From Actinacidiphila glaucinigra (GTDB taxonomy: Bacteria > Actinomycetota > Actinomycetes > Streptomycetales > Streptomycetaceae): DNA of 64,000 bases. A program made the position numbers and the translations under genes. Shown piece by piece: positions 14,907 through 24,969 of this stretch; positions within the stretch are counted from its first letter, which is position 1, and the number at the start of each line of letters is the position of its first letter. The notes beneath the pieces were generated by a model. That model had not been told where the DNA came from, made no database searches, and saw only the letters and a list, made by a program, of their open reading frames with translations. The stretch covers positions 124,001-188,000 of the forward strand of contig NZ_FZOF01000007.1 of the NCBI RefSeq assembly GCF_900188405.1, written 5' to 3'.

Positions 14907-16643
14907 CTAGCGGAGCCGGCAGACGACCGGGGTGCGGGAGTTGCCGGTCAGGGGCGGGCAGTCGTAGGCGGCCTCGATCGTGGCCGCCAGGGTCTTGTCG
15001 ACGTTGCCGAGCTGGAACCAGGAGCGCTGCAGGACGGCGTAGGGGGCCGGGTCCTCGGTGACGCAGCGCAGGTTCTCCTTGTAGGACGGCAGCTTGTTGA
15101 CGTCCGGCAGGAACTTGGTGCGCTGCAGGAACGTCGGGACGGGGTAGCGGCACGGCGTCGGGTGGCCGACGAAGTACGCCACGTCGCCGAAGGCGAGGTA
15201 GAGGACGGGTGCCCCGCGCGGGATCTGCCGGTCGAGCTCGGCGGACTCCCGCGCGGTCTGGTCGGACCGCGCGTCGAAGTCGCTGTTGCCGTAGACGACG
15301 TGGCCGGCGTTCATCAGCTGCGGCGAGCCGGGCCAGATCGCGGCGGCGAGGCAGAAGACCCCGACGACCGCCGAGAGCGCGACGGCGGCGGCAGCGAACC
15401 GGCCGGGCCTGGCCGGTTCGACGGTGGCGCTCCCGCGGGCCGACACGAGGTCGGCCGTCGCGGCGAGGAATGCGACGAGGACGGCCGCCCAGCCCGCGGC
15501 GACGCCCTGCACGGCATGCGGGGCCTGCGCGGCGAACGGCACGAAGGCCGCGTACACCGCCGTGACCGCGGTGAAGAAGAGCGGCGGCCTGCCGTGCGCG
15601 CGGTACCAGGCGGCGACCGCCAGGCCCCACAGCGCGGCCGCGCCCACCGGGAGCGAGGCGGCGTGGTAGCCGAACCAGTTGCCCTGCACCGCGACCGCGG
15701 CGACGCAGACGAGGACGATCAGGACGGCCAGCGCGGCCAGTTCGGCGCGCCTGCGGCGGTCCTGCTGGCGCGAGAGCAGCAACAGCAGCGCCGCCGGCAG
15801 CAGTGCGACGACGGGGCTGAGGTAGGCCCGGTCCACGAGGAACGACGCGGACTTGTCGAGCAGGAAGGAGGGGTCGAGCCCCTTGCGGGTGAGGGCGCCC
15901 TGGTTGATCTTCGGCATGTCCTTGGCCCACTGCAGCTCCCGGGAGCCGGCCAGGAGGCTGATCCCGAAGAGCACGACCGAGGAGACGCCGGTGACCAGGC
16001 CGAGTCGCACCGCGCGCATCCGGTCGACGGCGAAGAGCAGCAGCAGCGCCATCAGGGCGGTGGCGGCGGTGGAGTACTTCATCATGACCGCCAGGCCCAG
16101 CGGCACCGCCGCCACGGCGGCCGCCGGCCACGGCCGTTCGATGCCGAGGGCCGCGGCGACCGCGAGGACCGACAGCAGGGTCGCGGCCCATTCGGGCTGC
16201 AGGAAGTCGATCTTCGGCGCGAAGGCCAGCGCCAGGGTCACCACGGCCGCCGTGAGCGTCGCGTCGCGCGGCGGGAGCCGCCGGGCCAGCGCCGCGCGCA
16301 GGGCCAGGCCGGTCGCCACGCAGAGCAGGACGGCCGCGATGCGGATGATCATCTCGCGGGTCGTGGTCGATCCGAAGGTGAGCGAGTCGAGACCGGCGAC
16401 GAACCAGCGGTAGAAGAACGGCCGGTGCACGAAGGTGTCCGAAGCCGAGAATCCCCCGCCCTTCGCGCTGCGCAGGCAGGCGAGGACGTACCGCAGGTCG
16501 CCGTTCATGCCCGACGTGACGACCGAATAGCAGAGCAGCGCGAGGGCCGCGACCGCCCCGCCCCACAGTGCCGGCCGGAGGACGCGGCCACGCGTCGGCA
16601 GGGGCGGCAGGCCTTTGAGTGCGAGGAAGCCGGAATCGTTCAC
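14907..16643 (-). CDS. GT-C type integral membrane glycosyltransferase
   Basis: The 578-residue protein has an N-terminal membrane helix, then an extracellular loop with the acidic GDLRYVLACL and FVHRPFFYRWF motifs, about ten further membrane helices, and a soluble C-terminal domain (about 460-578). This is the layout of GT-C enzymes that use polyprenyl-phosphate sugars at the outer face of the membrane. The start is GTG at 16643; the N-terminus is cytoplasmic. Its substrate is unknown, but it lies on the strand opposite the lipid-sugar synthase/GtrA cassette and could use the sugar made there. The gene is preceded by an A+T-richer divergent promoter region shared with the RNA ligase gene. 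Confidence 0.75.
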   Translation of the reverse strand: MNDSGFLALKGLPPLPTRGRVLRPALWGGAVAALALLCYSVVTSGMNGDLRYVLACLRSAKGGGFSASDTFVHRPFFYRWFVAGLDSLTFGSTTTREMIIRIAAVLLCVATGLALRAALARRLPPRDATLTAAVVTLALAFAPKIDFLQPEWAATLLSVLAVAAALGIERPWPAAAVAAVPLGLAVMMKYSTAATALMALLLLFAVDRMRAVRLGLVTGVSSVVLFGISLLAGSRELQWAKDMPKINQGALTRKGLDPSFLLDKSASFLVDRAYLSPVVALLPAALLLLLSRQQDRRRRAELAALAVLIVLVCVAAVAVQGNWFGYHAASLPVGAAALWGLAVAAWYRAHGRPPLFFTAVTAVYAAFVPFAAQAPHAVQGVAAGWAAVLVAFLAATADLVSARGSATVEPARPGRFAAAAVALSAVVGVFCLAAAIWPGSPQLMNAGHVVYGNSDFDARSDQTARESAELDRQIPRGAPVLYLAFGDVAYFVGHPTPCRYPVPTFLQRTKFLPDVNKLPSYKENLRCVTEDPAPYAVLQRSWFQLGNVDKTLAATIEAAYDCPPLTGNSRTPVVCRLR

Positions 16644-16827
16644 GGGCAGAACTTAGCACTCGATAAAATTACTTATGTGTACGGAGAATTGGATTCCCGC
16701 ACATTAACCGTTCGTTTTCCCGGAATTCATTCCCGGCGGGTGGTGCGCCTCGGTTAATCGGTGGCCTGCGGGCTCCCGCGCTCCTAAGGTGAGCGCGCAC
16801 CAGAACGTCACGGGGGATTCCGGCACC
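16644..16827. promoter_or_regulatory. divergent promoter region between the membrane glycosyltransferase and the RNA repair operon
   Basis: The 184 bases are strikingly poorer in G+C than the flanks (for example tagcactcgataaaattac and acattaaccgttcgttttcc). No gene fits. Hexamers could be proposed for either direction, but no single promoter pair was clear enough to assign. Confidence 0.45.
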
Positions 16828-18561
16828 ATGCGCACGCACTATCCACGGACACCGCATCTGCCCTGGTCGCCCGGGGCCACGCCCGACGACGTACGCGCCG
16901 GGGACCCCGGCGCGCTGCGGGGCCGCGAGGTCGTCGTCACCGAGAAGCTCGACGGCGAGAACACCACCCTCTACCGGGACGCGATGCACGCCCGGTCGCT
17001 CGACTCGGCCCACCACCCTTCCCGGGCGTGGGTCAAGGCGCTCCAAGGGCGGATCGGCCCGTACCTCCCGCCCGGCCTGCGGGTGTGCGGGGAGAATCTG
17101 CACGCCCGCCACTCCCTCGCCTACGACGAACTGGACAGCTGGTTCTACGGCTTCTCCGTGTGGGACGGCGACCGGTGCCTGGACTGGGACAGCACCGTCG
17201 GTTTCCTGCGGGGGCTCGGGATCCCGGTGCCGCCCGTGCTGTGGCGCGGCACGTACGACGAACGCGCGCTGCGCGCCCTGCGCCTGGACACCGCACGCCG
17301 GGAGGGCTACGTCGTGCGCACCGTCGACGGCTTCCCCTACGAGGAGTTCGGCCGCCACGTCGCCAAGTGGGTACGGACCGGCCATGTGACGACCGGCACC
17401 CACTGGATGCACGCCCCCGTCGTCGAGAACGCGCTGGGCCCCGCCGCCCCGCTGTGGGCGGTGCGCTCCGGCGCGGCTCCCGACGCCCGAGCGCTCGCCG
17501 CCGCGGTGGGCCTGGACGTCACCGGCTCCGGGGCGGCCGACCGCGCCGCCGACGTCTCCGCCCGGCTGGACGTCCTGCGCCGCACCGGGGACGCCCGCCT
17601 CGCCGGGGTCCTCGCCGCCCTCCTGGCCGGCATCCCCCGCGCCCGCATCGCCGCCCGCCTCGCCGGGCCGCTCGGCATGCCGCAGGCCCGGCGCGTGGCC
17701 GACCTGGCCGGACTCCACGCGGCGCTGCACCGCCCGTACCCCGACGAGGACCGGGCGGCCGGTCTCGCCCGTATGGCGCTCGCCGCGGACCTCGGCGTCC
17801 TGCACGCCGTGGCGGCCGCGGCGGCGCCCGACGGCGAGGCCCGGGAGCAGACCGAGTGGTCGGCGCTGCACGCCGAGGAGGCGGGCCTGCTCGGCCCCGA
17901 CCCGCTCGGCCCGCTGCGCCACGGACTGCGCGCGGCCCTTGCCGGGCTCGGCCCCGAGGCCGCCGACCGCTGCTGGGCCGAGGCACGAGCGGCGTACGCC
18001 GCCGGGCGGATCGGCGGCGCGGAGGAGGCCGTGGCCGCGACCTGGCGGTGGCGCACCGGGGCGTTCCCCCGCCTGATCCACCTGACGGGACCCGCGGGCA
18101 GCGGCAAGAGCACCTTCGCCGGCACCCTGCCCGGCGGCGCCGTCCGCATCGCCCTCGACGACCTGCGCCTCGCCCGCGGTTCCCGCGCCGACCAGCGCGC
18201 CAACGCCGACGTCCTGCGCGAGGGACTGCGCCGGCTCGACACCGCCCTGACCGGGCGTGCGACGGTGGTGTGGGACGCGACGTCCCTCACCCCGCACCAG
18301 CGTTCCCTGGTGCACGCGGTGGCCCGCCGCCGCGACGCCCTGATCACGCACGTGGTGGCCCTGGCCGACGAGGAGGAGCTGGCCCGGCGCAACGCCGGCC
18401 GCGCCCACCCGGTGCCGCCGGCCGTACTGACCGCGCAGGCCCGGCGGTTCGTCCCGCCGTACCCCGGCGAGGCCCACCGCACCTGGTACGTCGGCGCGGA
18501 CGGCGCCGTCGGCGACACCGACGGCTCGCTCGGCGCCGCCGCGACCGGACAGGAGGCGTGA
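16828..18561 (+). CDS. RNA ligase fused to polynucleotide kinase (RNA repair)
   Basis: The 577-residue protein combines two activities. The N-terminal nucleotidyltransferase domain has ligase motif I EKLDGEN (adenylated lysine about residue 40), motif IIIa-like FYGFSVWD, motif IV EGYVVR (about 159) and motif V KWVR (about 180), as in RNA ligases of the Rnl family. A helical middle part (about 200-415) has no recognised domain. The C-terminal P-loop domain (GPAGSGKST, lysine about 427; then ALDDLR and VVWDATSL) is polynucleotide-kinase-like. The ATG at 16828 has GGGGGA ten bases upstream; a GTG at 16789 is the alternative. The next gene starts one base after the stop, so both form one operon. 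Confidence 0.85.
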   Translation: MRTHYPRTPHLPWSPGATPDDVRAGDPGALRGREVVVTEKLDGENTTLYRDAMHARSLDSAHHPSRAWVKALQGRIGPYLPPGLRVCGENLHARHSLAYDELDSWFYGFSVWDGDRCLDWDSTVGFLRGLGIPVPPVLWRGTYDERALRALRLDTARREGYVVRTVDGFPYEEFGRHVAKWVRTGHVTTGTHWMHAPVVENALGPAAPLWAVRSGAAPDARALAAAVGLDVTGSGAADRAADVSARLDVLRRTGDARLAGVLAALLAGIPRARIAARLAGPLGMPQARRVADLAGLHAALHRPYPDEDRAAGLARMALAADLGVLHAVAAAAAPDGEAREQTEWSALHAEEAGLLGPDPLGPLRHGLRAALAGLGPEAADRCWAEARAAYAAGRIGGAEEAVAATWRWRTGAFPRLIHLTGPAGSGKSTFAGTLPGGAVRIALDDLRLARGSRADQRANADVLREGLRRLDTALTGRATVVWDATSLTPHQRSLVHAVARRRDALITHVVALADEEELARRNAGRAHPVPPAVLTAQARRFVPPYPGEAHRTWYVGADGAVGDTDGSLGAAATGQEA

Positions 18562-18562
18562 C

Positions 18563-21412
18563 ATGCGCACCAGCGAGGAGATCTACCACCGGGTCCGCTG
18601 GGACGCCCGGTTCGACCCGGCGCGCTTCGTGATCGGCGTGCACCAGCGCGGCGCCGCGCCCGAGCGGATCCCGCTGCCCGCCTTCGTGCCGGGCGGTGAC
18701 ATCCCCTGGCACCGCGTGCTGTTCGTCGAGGCCGACGGAGAACTCGTCTGGGACCGGGCCACCGGCACCGACCGCATCGACGCCACCGGCGCGGGCCGGG
18801 TCCGCGACCCCCGCCTGCTGCGCCCGCCGTTCTTCACCGCCCGCGTCCCGCACGTGTGGGACGACGACGGGCACGCCTGGCGGCCCGCCGGGCGGGCGAC
18901 GACCGGCCGCGCGGGGACGGCCGACGGCGGCCGGCTGCGCGTCCTGACCTGGAACACCCTGTGGGACCGGTACGACAGCCACCGGATCGGCACCGACCGC
19001 CGCCGCCCCCTGCTGCTGAGCGCACTGCGGGAGGCGGACGCCGACGTCATCGCCCTCCAGGAGGTCGAGCCCGCGCTGCTCGACATGCTGCTGCGGGCCG
19101 ACTGGGTGCGCTCCCGCTACACCCTCGGCACCGACCCGGCCGGACGCGACACCGACGACACCGGGGTCCTGCTGCTGAGCCGGCTGCCCGTCCGGGAGGC
19201 CGCTCAGCACGCCCTCGGCCCGCACAAGGCCGTCGCCGCGATCACCGTCGAAACGTCCGCCGGACCGCTGGTGGTCGCCGCCACCCACCTCAGCAGCGAC
19301 CACTCCGACGACGGCCCGGCCCGCAGGCGGGCCGAACTCGCCCGGCTGGCCGAGGGACTGGCCGGCGTCGAGGGCGCTCTGCTGCTGCTCGGCGACTTCA
19401 ACGACGGGGGCGACGGGCCGGCGCTCGCCCTCGGCCTGCGCGACGCGTGGACCGAGGCGCACGGCCCGCACGACGTCACCCCCACCTTCGACCCGGCGGT
19501 CAATCCGCTGGCGGCGGTCTCCTCGCTCAGCGGCCGCGCCTCCCGGCTCGACCGCGTCCTGCTGCGCGACGGCGGACCCCGCGTCACGGGTGCCCGGCTG
19601 CTCGGCGACACCCCGGCGCAGGACGGCCTGTACATCTCCGACCACTACGCCGTGGAGGTCACCCTCGCCCTCACGGCGGGCCCGGAGGACGAGGCCGAAG
19701 ACGTCCTGAACCTGCCGACCACCGCCCGCACCGCCGTGGCCTGGCTGCCACCGGACGAGCTGTGGCCCGCCGTCCAGGCGGTCCGCCGCGACCACGATCC
19801 GCAGATCCACCGCTGGCCGCCGCACGTCAACCTGCTCTTCGGCTTCGTGCCGGAGTCCGCCTTCGAGCGCGCCGCGCCCCTGCTGTCCGGGGCCGCGGCC
19901 GGCGTCCCGCCCTTCACCGCCCGCCTCGACGGGGTGCACACCTTCGGGCACCGCGAGGACGCCACCGTCTGGCTCGACCCGGCGGCCGACGGCGGCACCT
20001 CCTGGGCGGTCCTCCGGCACGCCCTCGCCCGCCGCTTCCCCCGCTGCCGGGGCCGCGCCGAGGGCTTCACCCCGCATCTGTCGCTCGGCCGCACCCGGGA
20101 CCCGCTGCGGGTGGCCGCCGACTGCGCGGCCCGGCTGCGCGGGAGCACGGCACAGGTCGGCGAACTCGTCCTGCTCTCCCGGCGCGGGGACGAACCGATG
20201 CGGGTCCGGGCCACGGTCGCACTCGGCACGGGGGAGGTGCGCTGGGTACCGGAGACGGCCGACGGCCCCGGCACCCCCGACGGCCCTGGCACCCCCGACG
20301 ACCTGCCGCACGCCGAGGAGACCGCGCGGCGCGTCGCCGGCGCCCTGGGCGACGGCGTGGTCCACCTCGCCGGCTCCCGCCGTATGGGCTGCGCGCTGCC
20401 CGGCGCCGACCTCGACCTCGTCGCGGCGCTCCCCGGCACCGCCGACATGGCCGCGGTCACGGCCAGAGTGACGGCCGCGCTGCCGGAGGCCACCCGCGTA
20501 CGGGAGGTGGCCGGAGCCCGCGTGCCGGGACTGCGCTTCCGCGTCGGCGCGCTCGACGTCGACCTGGTGGCCGTCGCCACCGGCGGCCTCGACCCCGCCG
20601 AGGCCGTGGCCCGCCGCGCCGAACTCGGCGAGGCCGCCGCCGTCGCGCTGAGCGCCGTCAGCGACGCCGACGCGGTTCTCGAACTCGCCGGTGACCACGC
20701 ACGCTTCGCGGGCCTCGCGCGCGAGGTCAAGGCCTGGGCCCGGGCACGCGGCCTGGACTCCGCCCCCTTCGGCGGCCTGCCCGGACTGGCCTGGTCGCTG
20801 CTCGCCGCCCGCACCGTCCACGACGCCCCCGGCCTGGCCGGCGCCGAACTGCTCCGGCACTTCTTCGCCACCTGGGCCGCCTGGGACTGGCGTCAACCGG
20901 TCGGTGCCGCCGGGCAGTCGGGCGCGGCGGTCTCCATCGCCACCCCCACCGAGCCCGTCCGCCCGTGCACCGCGCAGGTCGGCCCGGACGGACGTGACCT
21001 GCTCGCCCAGGAGCTCTACCGCGCTTGGGAACTGCTGGAGTCCGAGGTCGGCAAGGGCGCCGATCCCCGGCCCGCCCTCGCCGCGCCGCCCCCGCTCCAC
21101 CGCCGCCACGCGGCCTGGGCGGTACTGGACGTCCACGGGGCGACGGAGGCGGAGTTCGAGGCCACCCTCGGCCGGGTCCGGGGCCGCGTCCGCGCGCTCC
21201 TCACCGCCCTGGAGGACGCCGGCACCGGCGGGGTCCATGCGTGGCCCCGTCCCTTCCGTGCCACCGCCCGTTCCGCCCACTACGCCATCGGTCTCGGTCC
21301 CACCCCGCCCGACGCGGCCGCCCTCGCCGGGATCACCGGTCCGTGGAGCCGCGGTCTTGCCGGGGTCGAGGTGACCTGGGCGGAGGGCGGCGCCGTACCG
21401 ACGCTGCGGTGA
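18563..21412 (+). CDS. multidomain RNA repair protein: MJ1316/DUF504, EEP, 2H phosphoesterase and poly(A)-polymerase-like nucleotidyltransferase
   Basis: In this 949-residue protein four domains can be read in order. Residues about 5-80 match the MJ1316/DUF504 domain ([25 protein letters not shown]), proposed to recognise cyclic-phosphate RNA ends. Residues about 125-370 form an endonuclease/exonuclease/phosphatase domain ([35 protein letters not shown]). Residues about 390-550 form a 2H (LigT-like) phosphoesterase with HVNL (about 421) and HLSL (about 505). From about 590 there is a nucleotidyltransferase with GSRRMG...DLDL (about 604-621) and a following PAP/archaeal CCA-adding-like helical part. 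A short repeated linker (DGPGTP) precedes it. The gene follows the RNA ligase/kinase gene directly. Confidence 0.85.
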   Translation: MRTSEEIYHRVRWDARFDPARFVIGVHQRGAAPERIPLPAFVPGGDIPWHRVLFVEADGELVWDRATGTDRIDATGAGRVRDPRLLRPPFFTARVPHVWDDDGHAWRPAGRATTGRAGTADGGRLRVLTWNTLWDRYDSHRIGTDRRRPLLLSALREADADVIALQEVEPALLDMLLRADWVRSRYTLGTDPAGRDTDDTGVLLLSRLPVREAAQHALGPHKAVAAITVETSAGPLVVAATHLSSDHSDDGPARRRAELARLAEGLAGVEGALLLLGDFNDGGDGPALALGLRDAWTEAHGPHDVTPTFDPAVNPLAAVSSLSGRASRLDRVLLRDGGPRVTGARLLGDTPAQDGLYISDHYAVEVTLALTAGPEDEAEDVLNLPTTARTAVAWLPPDELWPAVQAVRRDHDPQIHRWPPHVNLLFGFVPESAFERAAPLLSGAAAGVPPFTARLDGVHTFGHREDATVWLDPAADGGTSWAVLRHALARRFPRCRGRAEGFTPHLSLGRTRDPLRVAADCAARLRGSTAQVGELVLLSRRGDEPMRVRATVALGTGEVRWVPETADGPGTPDGPGTPDDLPHAEETARRVAGALGDGVVHLAGSRRMGCALPGADLDLVAALPGTADMAAVTARVTAALPEATRVREVAGARVPGLRFRVGALDVDLVAVATGGLDPAEAVARRAELGEAAAVALSAVSDADAVLELAGDHARFAGLAREVKAWARARGLDSAPFGGLPGLAWSLLAARTVHDAPGLAGAELLRHFFATWAAWDWRQPVGAAGQSGAAVSIATPTEPVRPCTAQVGPDGRDLLAQELYRAWELLESEVGKGADPRPALAAPPPLHRRHAAWAVLDVHGATEAEFEATLGRVRGRVRALLTALEDAGTGGVHAWPRPFRATARSAHYAIGLGPTPPDAAALAGITGPWSRGLAGVEVTWAEGGAVPTLR

Positions 21413-21551
21413 GGGCCCACGCGCCTTCCACGGTCCGCATCCGGGGCCCGCAAGCGGATTTACCCCGGTCAGGTTGCGCCGCGGGCACGAATCGGTTGCG
21501 GCCGCCGCCAATCGCGGCGCCACGCGCCGGGGTCGGGCAGCATGACCCGGC

Positions 21552-22871
21552 ATGGAGCGAGACCGGTACGTCGACTTCCTGCGCGCCCTGGCGATCTGCA
21601 TGGTCGTGCTCGGCCACTGGCTGATCACCGCCCTCGTCCGAGAGCCGGGCGGCGGGATCGTGGCGCCCGAGCTCCTGGCGGAGATCCCCTGGACGCAGTG
21701 GCTGACCCTGGGCTTCCAGATCATGCCGCTGTTCTTCCTCGCCGGCGGCCATGCCGCGGGCGGCTCGTGGGCCCGTACGCGGGCGGCCGGTGGCACGGCG
21801 GCGCCCTGGCTGGCGCGACGGGCCCTGCGCCTGCTGCTGCCCGCGGGCGCCTACTGCGCGCTGGTGCTGATCGCCGTCGGGATCTGCTCGGCGGCCGGCG
21901 TGGACCGCAGCACGCTCCGGCTCGCGGGATGGGCGATGGCCATGCAGTTCTGGTTCCTCCCGGTCTATCTGCTGCTCAGCGCCCTGACCCCGGTGCTGCA
22001 CGCGGCACACCGGCGCTGGGGGCTGTGGGTCCCGGCGGCGATGGGCGCGGTCGCGGTGGCGGCGGGCACGCTGGTGACGGCGGGCGTCCCCGCCGCCGTC
22101 GGGCCGGTCAACTACGTGCTGGTCTGGGGTGTGGCCTACCAGCTCGGGTTCTGCTGGCGCGACGGGCAGTTGACGCGCCCGCTCACCGCCGGGATGGCGG
22201 TGGGCGGCGCGCTGGCCTTCGCGGCGCTGATCACCCTCGGGCCGTACCCGGTGAGCCTGATCAGGGTCACCGGGGAGACCGTCGGCAACACCGACCCCCC
22301 GTCGCCGGCCATGCTGGCCTGGGTGGTGGCCCAGGCCGGCGTCTGCCTGCTCGCCGCGCCCGCGGCCCGGCGTGCCCTGCGGGGCGTACGCGTGGGGCGG
22401 GCCGTCGGCTTCCTGGGCGGGGCGAGCATGACCCTGTACCTGTGGCACATGCTGCCCGTGCTGCTCGCCGCCGTGTTCTACCTGGCCGGCCTCGCCCCCG
22501 GCGCCCCCCTCGGCAGCGCCGCGTGGTGGGCGCTGCGGGTGCCCTGGCTGCTGGTGCTCGCGGTGCTCCTGGCGGGCGTGCTGGCCGTACTGCGTCCGCT
22601 CGAACGCGCGCTGGGCCGACTGTCCGAGGCCGTGGCCCCGCCGCCCGGCGCCCGGCACGACCGCCCCGCCCTCCTGTGGGCGGGCCTCGCCTGCTGCGTC
22701 ACGGCCCTCGCCTACTGGTCGGTGTACGGCCTCGCCCCCGACGGCCGTTTCCCGACGCCGCCGGCACTGGCCTTCGCCGCCGGCACGGCACTTCTGACGC
22801 TGCCCCACCGCTCCGCAGCGCGCTCGCCCCGCGACGGCGAGACCGCGGCGCCCGCGCGTGAGGCCGCCTGA
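21552..22871 (+). CDS. acyltransferase family 3 membrane protein
   Basis: The 439-residue protein begins RDRYVDFLRALAICMVVLGH, with the first-helix histidine and the R-x10-H spacing of the acyltransferase-3 family, and has about ten to eleven membrane helices; MPLFFLAGGHAA marks the second conserved region. These enzymes move acetyl or other acyl groups onto extracytoplasmic glycans, lipids or natural products. The ATG at 21552 starts in a sensible place after a 139-base gap. No partner gene is adjacent that would tell the acceptor. Confidence 0.82.
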   Translation: MERDRYVDFLRALAICMVVLGHWLITALVREPGGGIVAPELLAEIPWTQWLTLGFQIMPLFFLAGGHAAGGSWARTRAAGGTAAPWLARRALRLLLPAGAYCALVLIAVGICSAAGVDRSTLRLAGWAMAMQFWFLPVYLLLSALTPVLHAAHRRWGLWVPAAMGAVAVAAGTLVTAGVPAAVGPVNYVLVWGVAYQLGFCWRDGQLTRPLTAGMAVGGALAFAALITLGPYPVSLIRVTGETVGNTDPPSPAMLAWVVAQAGVCLLAAPAARRALRGVRVGRAVGFLGGASMTLYLWHMLPVLLAAVFYLAGLAPGAPLGSAAWWALRVPWLLVLAVLLAGVLAVLRPLERALGRLSEAVAPPPGARHDRPALLWAGLACCVTALAYWSVYGLAPDGRFPTPPALAFAAGTALLTLPHRSAARSPRDGETAAPAREAA

Positions 22872-22918
22872 CGCGACCCTCCCCGGCCCGGCCCGCGGCC
22901 GAGCCCGCCCGGTCACGA

Positions 22919-23290
22919 CTACGCCCCGCGCTCGGCGAGTTCCGCCAGCGCGTCGAAGGTGGCGACGAGGACCTTCCGCCGCTCCGCGCGGTACTCCGGC
23001 GAGGGCTCCAGGTCGTCGATCGCCCCGTCCCACGCGGCGAGGAGGGCCGCCTTCCACTCCCGGACCCTCGCCGCGGCGGGGAGCACCGCGCCCGCCCAGC
23101 CCCGGGAGGCGAGCAGGTGCAGCAGCTCCACGTTGCAGGGCACGGCCACGCCCCAGTACTCGTCGGGCTCCAGCGTCCCCGGGGCGCCGGCCACGGCGTC
23201 CTCGACCTCGCGGACCAGCCGCCCGGTGATCAGCGACAGATGGTCCGCCGCCGTGTCCTCGTCGAAGTTGCCGCTGCCCCAGCCGCCCAT
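22919..23290 (-). CDS. DUF4259 family protein
   Basis: The 123-residue protein opens with GGWGSGNFDEDTAADHL, the G-x-WG-x-GxF-x-ND-x-A-D pattern of DUF4259. It is small, acidic, soluble and of unknown function. The start is the ATG at 23290, which has GGAGGA at five to six bases; a GTG at 23305 just upstream overlaps the stop of the response regulator gene. It lies 12 bases after that gene on the same strand, so it may be the last gene of the two-component operon. Confidence 0.75.
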   Translation of the reverse strand: MGGWGSGNFDEDTAADHLSLITGRLVREVEDAVAGAPGTLEPDEYWGVAVPCNVELLHLLASRGWAGAVLPAAARVREWKAALLAAWDGAIDDLEPSPEYRAERRKVLVATFDALAELAERGA

Positions 23291-23301
23291 CGTTCCTCCG
23301 C

Positions 23302-23961
23302 TCACGGTTCGATCAGCCCGGCCCGGATCGCGTACCGGGTGAGTTCCAGCCGGTCGCGCAGGCCCAGCTTCTGGAGGATGTTGGCACGGTGGCGCTCGAC
23401 CGTCTTGGCGCTGATGAAGAGGATGTCGCCGATCTCCTTGGAGGTGTGGCCCTCGGCGACCAGTTTGAGGATCTCCTCCTCCCGGTCGGTGACGGCCCGC
23501 GCGGGCAGCGGCTCGCCCTGCCGGGCGCGTTCCAGGAGGTTGCGCACCAGCGCGGTGACCGCACCCGGGTAGATGAACGGCTCGTCGCGCACCGCCGCCC
23601 GGCAGGCCTCCACCAGGTCGCGGTCGGCGACGGACTTAGGAACGTAGCCGCTGGCCCCGGCGCGCAGGGCCTCGAAGAAGAACTGCTCGTTGTCGTGCAT
23701 CGTCAGCATGAGGATGCGCAGACCGGGCCGCAGCCGGGACAGTTCGCGGGCCGCCTGCAGCCCGGTGAGGCGGGGCATGGCGATGTCGAGGACGGCCAGG
23801 TCGAGTTCGTGGGCGCGGGCCTGCTCGATCGCCTCGGCGCCGTCCCCGGCCTCCGCGACGACGGTCAGGTCCGGTTCGTCGTCGAGGATCATCCGCACGC
23901 CGCGGCGCACCAGCGCGTGGTCGTCGGCGAGCAGGATACGGGTCTTCGCCGCCTCGGGCAC
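23302..23961 (-). CDS. NarL/FixJ-family response regulator
   Basis: The 219-residue protein has an N-terminal receiver domain (ILLADDHALVRRG, phosphoacceptor aspartate in LAVLDIAMP at about residue 59, lysine in GYVPKS) and a C-terminal LuxR-type helix-turn-helix (TDREEEILKLVAEGHTSKEI, AKTVERHRANI). It should bind DNA when phosphorylated by the kinase encoded two bases upstream. The GTG start at 23961 matches the receiver beginning. The target genes are not shown by the sequence. Confidence 0.92.
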   Translation of the reverse strand: MPEAAKTRILLADDHALVRRGVRMILDDEPDLTVVAEAGDGAEAIEQARAHELDLAVLDIAMPRLTGLQAARELSRLRPGLRILMLTMHDNEQFFFEALRAGASGYVPKSVADRDLVEACRAAVRDEPFIYPGAVTALVRNLLERARQGEPLPARAVTDREEEILKLVAEGHTSKEIGDILFISAKTVERHRANILQKLGLRDRLELTRYAIRAGLIEP

Positions 23962-23963
23962 GG

Positions 23964-24911
23964 TCAGCGGTCCTCCTCGCGTACGGGTACGTCGAGCCGC
24001 ACCTCGGTGCCGCCGCCGGGTCCGGGACCGAGCGTGAGCCGCGCCGAGACCAGCAGGGCGCGTTCACGCATCCCCCGGATCCCCGCGCCCTCCGGGGCGG
24101 CGCCCAGGCCCTTGCCGTCGTCGCGGACGGTCAGGCGCGCACCGCCGGCGGTGCGTTCCAGCCGGAGGTCCACCCGGCCCGCGCCCGCGTGGCGCGCGGT
24201 GTTGGTCAGGCCCTCCTGCGCGACCCGGTACAGGACCAGCTCGGTCTGCTCGTCCAGGGCGGGCAGACCGGGATCGAGGCGGAGCCCCACCGCCAGTGCC
24301 GGGGAGGTGAACTCCGCGGTCAGCGCACGCAGTGCGCTGTGCAGCCCGAGTTCCTCCAGGACCCCGGGCCGCAGCCGGCGCGCGATGCGGCGGATCTCCT
24401 CCAGGCTCCCGCGGGTGGTCTCCCGGACCTGGTGCAGTTCCTCGCGCAGCGGGCCGGGCGCCAGTTCGCTGACGTGCTTGAGCTGGAGCAGCACGGCGGT
24501 GAGCGTCTGCCCGACCTCGTCGTGGAGTTCCTGGGCGATGCGCTGGCGCTCGGCCTCCTGACCGGACAGCACACGGGCGCTGCCGGCGGCCTGCTCGCTC
24601 TCCAGCCGGTCGAGCATGGTGTTGAACGTCGTGATGAGCTCGGTGATCTCGCCGTGCCCGGTGGCCGCCGGCCGGCTCCCCGGCCGCAGCAGGTCCGCCG
24701 CGGCCATGGCCCGGGTCAGCCGGCGCAGCGGCGCCAGCCCGACCCGGAGCAGCACGGCGTTGGCGACCAGCATCGCGACCAGGCCCGCCACGACCACCGC
24801 GGCCTCGGCGGGCAGGACCGGGGAGGAGACCGTGACCGGCCCCAGCAGCAGCATCGTCGCCACCATCAGCACGACGGCGTTGAGCAGGAAGATCCGCCAG
24901 AACAGCGACAC
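23964..24911 (-). CDS. sensor histidine kinase, NarL-type (HisKA_3)
   Basis: The 315-residue protein has two N-terminal membrane helices (about 5-25 and 35-55) with almost no extracellular loop, a HAMP-like segment, the HisKA_3 phosphoacceptor region RIAQELHDEVGQTL, and an HATPase_c domain (VAQEGLTNTARHA, DDGKGLG, GIRGMRERA). The small outer loop suggests sensing in or near the membrane. The start is GTG at 24911. Its partner regulator gene follows after two bases. Confidence 0.9.
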   Translation of the reverse strand: MSLFWRIFLLNAVVLMVATMLLLGPVTVSSPVLPAEAAVVVAGLVAMLVANAVLLRVGLAPLRRLTRAMAAADLLRPGSRPAATGHGEITELITTFNTMLDRLESEQAAGSARVLSGQEAERQRIAQELHDEVGQTLTAVLLQLKHVSELAPGPLREELHQVRETTRGSLEEIRRIARRLRPGVLEELGLHSALRALTAEFTSPALAVGLRLDPGLPALDEQTELVLYRVAQEGLTNTARHAGAGRVDLRLERTAGGARLTVRDDGKGLGAAPEGAGIRGMRERALLVSARLTLGPGPGGGTEVRLDVPVREEDR

Positions 24912-24969
24912 GGCCCAGGGCCTCCTCTCCGGGTGACGATCGGCAGCGGGTGCCCGCCGCGGGGCCGGG

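Noticed and set aside
13923..16757. 944-codon plus-strand frame opposite the GT-C gene
   Set aside because: Composition is shadow-like; only a short piece near the frameshifted small gene was examined, and its sensible part is in another frame.
18344..21796. 1150-codon minus-strand frame across the RNA repair operon
   Set aside because: It is a shadow frame; the plus strand has clear domain motifs throughout.
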